Shown here: positions 5,465 through 6,870 of the stretch, one piece after another | Position numbering within the stretch: position 1 is the stretch's first letter | How the letters are laid out: every line of letters begins with the position of its first letter | NCBI GenBank assembly: GCA_035264885.1 | Contig: DATFPK010000073.1 | Span: 1 to 6,870, forward strand | Length of the DNA stretch: 6,870 nt | Origin: DATFPK01 sp035264885 | GTDB lineage: Bacteria > Actinomycetota > Thermoleophilia > Solirubrobacterales > 70-9 | Direction: 5' to 3' | The notes under the pieces: generated by a model | Seen by the model: only the letters and a program-made list of their open reading frames with translations | Told to the model about the DNA's origin: nothing | Databases searched by the model: none | Position numbers and translations under genes: made by a program

Positions 5465-6061
5465 GTGATGCGAGACACCCTTAGTCCTAAGCGTCGCCTC
5501 GCAGTGGCGGGGATCACCACGCTGCTCCTGCTGTCCGTGGCCGTGCCGGCGGCCGCCGAGACCGGCGGGACGGGAACACCGGGCAGCACCACCACCTCGA
5601 CGACCACGCCGTCGCCTGCCCCCCTCGGACCCCCCGGCAAGGCGAAGATCCGCAAGGACGGCACCGCCGTAGCACCTGCCGACGCGCCGCCGGCGATCCA
5701 GCAGGCGATCGCGGCCGCGAACGCGATCCACACCTACCCCTATCGCTGGGGCGGCGGTCACAGGACCTTCTACGACTCGGGTTACGACTGCTCGGGTGCC
5801 GTCAGCTATGTGCTGCACGCCGCCGGGCTGCTGTCGAGCCCGATGACGTCAGGCGGATTCGCCTCGAGCTGGGGCGCCCTCGGCAAGGGCCGGTGGATCA
5901 CCGTCTACGGTAACGCGGGTCACGTCTACATGGTGATCGCCGGCAAGCGCTTCGACACCTCGTCGGGCGGCGACCGCTGGAACCAGGGCTCGGGCCCGCG
6001 CTGGCGGAAGAAGAAGCGCAAGCCGGTCGGCTTCACCGGCAAGTACTACCCCGGCTACTAG
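5465..6061 (+). CDS. Secreted NlpC/P60-like cell-wall hydrolase, copy C
   Basis: A 198-residue exported peptidoglycan hydrolase candidate, third of the tandem family. GTG 5465 and ATG 5468 are adjacent; GTG is favoured by the same 6-nt spacing from GGAG that copy B uses, and either gives a basic n-region (MRDTLSPKRR) plus a hydrophobic core ending in AAA-E near 31. A Ser/Thr/Pro linker (about 36-58) leads to YRWGGGH (93-99), YDCSGAVSYVLHAAG (107-121, Cys109 nucleophile), HVYMVIAGKRFDTS (153-166, candidate His153) and NQGSGPRWR (173-181). Unlike its paralogues it has a basic run, WRKKKRKP (180-187), where they have WRYTLRSG or WRYNMRNG. It has its own promoter and c-di-AMP riboswitch and a hairpin after the stop. 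Family placement is good; substrate bond and any partner are unknown. Confidence 0.89.
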   Translation: MMRDTLSPKRRLAVAGITTLLLLSVAVPAAAETGGTGTPGSTTTSTTTPSPAPLGPPGKAKIRKDGTAVAPADAPPAIQQAIAAANAIHTYPYRWGGGHRTFYDSGYDCSGAVSYVLHAAGLLSSPMTSGGFASSWGALGKGRWITVYGNAGHVYMVIAGKRFDTSSGGDRWNQGSGPRWRKKKRKPVGFTGKYYPGY

Positions 6062-6081
6062 CCCCACTCCCGAACGTAGAA

Positions 6082-6112
6082 GGCTGGATGTCCAAGGCAT
6101 CCAGCCAACTTT
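6082..6112 (+). terminator. Probable terminator of copy C
   Basis: GGCTGGATG (6082-6090) pairs perfectly with CATCCAGCC (6098-6106) around a 7-nt loop and is followed by AACTTT. It begins 20 nt after the copy C stop codon and separates the hydrolase cluster from the ABC transporter gene. Confidence 0.7.
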
Positions 6113-6219
6113 GTCCAACCCGGCCTGGCGAGGCAGGGCGAGCCTGGGATATACCTACGGCGCCACCGGCTCGCGTTGTACGGTGCGCACATTCGTCCCG
6201 CTGATCGGCTCAGGAGAAG
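6113..6219 (+). other. Upstream region of the PotA-type gene, no clear promoter
   Basis: These 107 bases must hold the start signals of the transporter gene. TATACC (6150-6155) is the best -10-like sequence and TTGTAC (6176-6181) the best -35-like one, but neither has a convincing partner at 16-19 bp. AGGAGAA (6212-6218) is the ribosome binding site of the GTG start at 6220. No riboswitch-like conserved block is visible. Confidence 0.3.
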
Positions 6220-6870
6220 GTGACCGCGGTAGCCTCGACCCAGGCAACGAGCAGTGATGCCGGCCCCATCGAGGGCGCGGACCCCGCGGACGTACGCCTG
6301 ATCGGGGTCAGCAAGCGGTACGGGGACGTCGTGGCGGTCGCCTCGCTCGACCTCGAGGTCAAGGCCGGCGAGTTCTTCACCCTGCTCGGGCCTTCGGGCT
6401 CGGGCAAGACGACCACGCTGCGAATGATCGCCGGCTTCGAGGAGCCGGACACCGGCCGGGTCGAGCTCGGCGGCAACGACGTCTCCGGGCTCCCTCCTTA
6501 CGACCGCGAGGTCAACACAGTCTTCCAGGACTACGCGCTCTTTCCGCACATGTCGGTCGGGGAGAACGTCGCCTATGGCCTGAGGGTCAAGGGAGTCGAT
6601 AGGGAGGAGCGGCGGCGGCGCGCGTCGGAGGCGCTGGCGACGGTACGCCTGAGCGGCTACGAGTCCCGCAAGCCGAACCAGCTCTCCGGCGGCCAGCAGC
6701 AGCGCGTCGCGCTGGCGCGCGCGATCGTCAACCAGCCCAAGGTCCTGCTCCTCGACGAACCGCTTGGCGCTCTCGACCTGAAGCTGCGCGAGCAGATGCA
6801 GGTCGAGCTGAAGACCATCCAGGCGCAGGTCGGGATCACTTGCATCTACGTGACCCATGACCAGGAGGAG
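6220..6870 (+). CDS. potA: ABC transporter ATP-binding protein, PotA/spermidine-putrescine type, truncated by window edge
   Basis: The first 217 codons of an ATPase that energises an importer, most likely for spermidine/putrescine or a related solute. Order of motifs: an Ala/Ser-rich N-terminal extension (1-24), VSKRYGDVVAV (30-40, containing the A-loop Tyr34), Walker A GPSGSGKT (57-64), Q-loop VFQDYALFPHMSV (101-113), signature LSGGQQQR (155-162), Walker B VLLLDEP (175-181), D-loop GALD (183-186) and H-loop His213 in VTHDQEE. The NTVFQDYALFPHM block is characteristic of the PotA/CUT2-like branch. The C-terminal TOBE regulatory domain lies beyond the edge. GTG 6220 is chosen because an in-frame TGA at 6202-6204 leaves no earlier usable start, although the Shine-Dalgarno spacing is short (3 nt after GGAG). 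Permease and binding-protein genes are expected downstream. Substrate could instead be iron or another small molecule. Confidence 0.92.
   Translation, partial: MTAVASTQATSSDAGPIEGADPADVRLIGVSKRYGDVVAVASLDLEVKAGEFFTLLGPSGSGKTTTLRMIAGFEEPDTGRVELGGNDVSGLPPYDREVNTVFQDYALFPHMSVGENVAYGLRVKGVDREERRRRASEALATVRLSGYESRKPNQLSGGQQQRVALARAIVNQPKVLLLDEPLGALDLKLREQMQVELKTIQAQVGITCIYVTHDQEE

Noticed and set aside
6058..6858. A 266-codon minus-strand open frame opposite the ABC ATPase
   Set aside because: The plus strand encodes every ABC ATPase motif in order, so the opposite frame is a shadow.
1..6870. CRISPR array, tRNA or rRNA gene, insertion sequence or prophage signature
   Set aside because: I saw no regularly spaced repeats, tRNA-like cloverleaf, transposase motifs or flanking terminal repeats in the window.

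Overview
The window is high-GC bacterial DNA. Signal peptides, actinobacterial-type -10 boxes, GTG/TTG starts and secreted proteins with Lys/His-rich tails suggest an actinobacterium. My best guess is class Thermoleophilia (Solirubrobacterales-like); this is an inference from style, not a database match.

Layout. The left half (1-3642) is read on the minus strand. From its upstream end it holds an SDR-family oxidoreductase (3642-2836), a large secreted S15/CocE-type alpha/beta hydrolase (2764-467), and the N-terminal 136 residues of aconitase (410 to the window edge). The right half is read on the plus strand. It holds three consecutive paralogous genes for small secreted NlpC/P60-like cell-wall hydrolases (copies A, B and C, about 193-198 aa, ending at 4348, 5116 and 6061), then the first 217 codons of a PotA-type ABC transporter ATPase that runs off the right edge.

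Regulation is the most interesting part. Copies B and C are each preceded by a well-conserved ydaO/yuaA (cyclic di-AMP) riboswitch lying between a promoter and the Shine-Dalgarno sequence. Copy A has a matching promoter, but only a short leader that looks like a riboswitch with its core deleted. All three promoters carry a related inverted-repeat operator candidate. In the divergent SDR/copy A gap this is a perfect 24-bp palindrome; in copy B it overlaps the stop codon of copy A; in copy C a degenerate version sits about one helical turn closer to the -10 box. The locus therefore reads as a tandemly amplified cassette (operator, promoter, c-di-AMP riboswitch, secreted peptidoglycan hydrolase) whose control has diverged between copies.

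Copy A has no ATG or GTG start. Its signal peptide and Shine-Dalgarno sequence point to a CTG start. Strong hairpins that look like terminators follow copies B and C, but none follows copy A, so read-through from A into the B riboswitch is likely. The aconitase, SDR, hydrolase and PotA genes look ordinary, apart from the hydrolase's extremely basic C-terminal extension.
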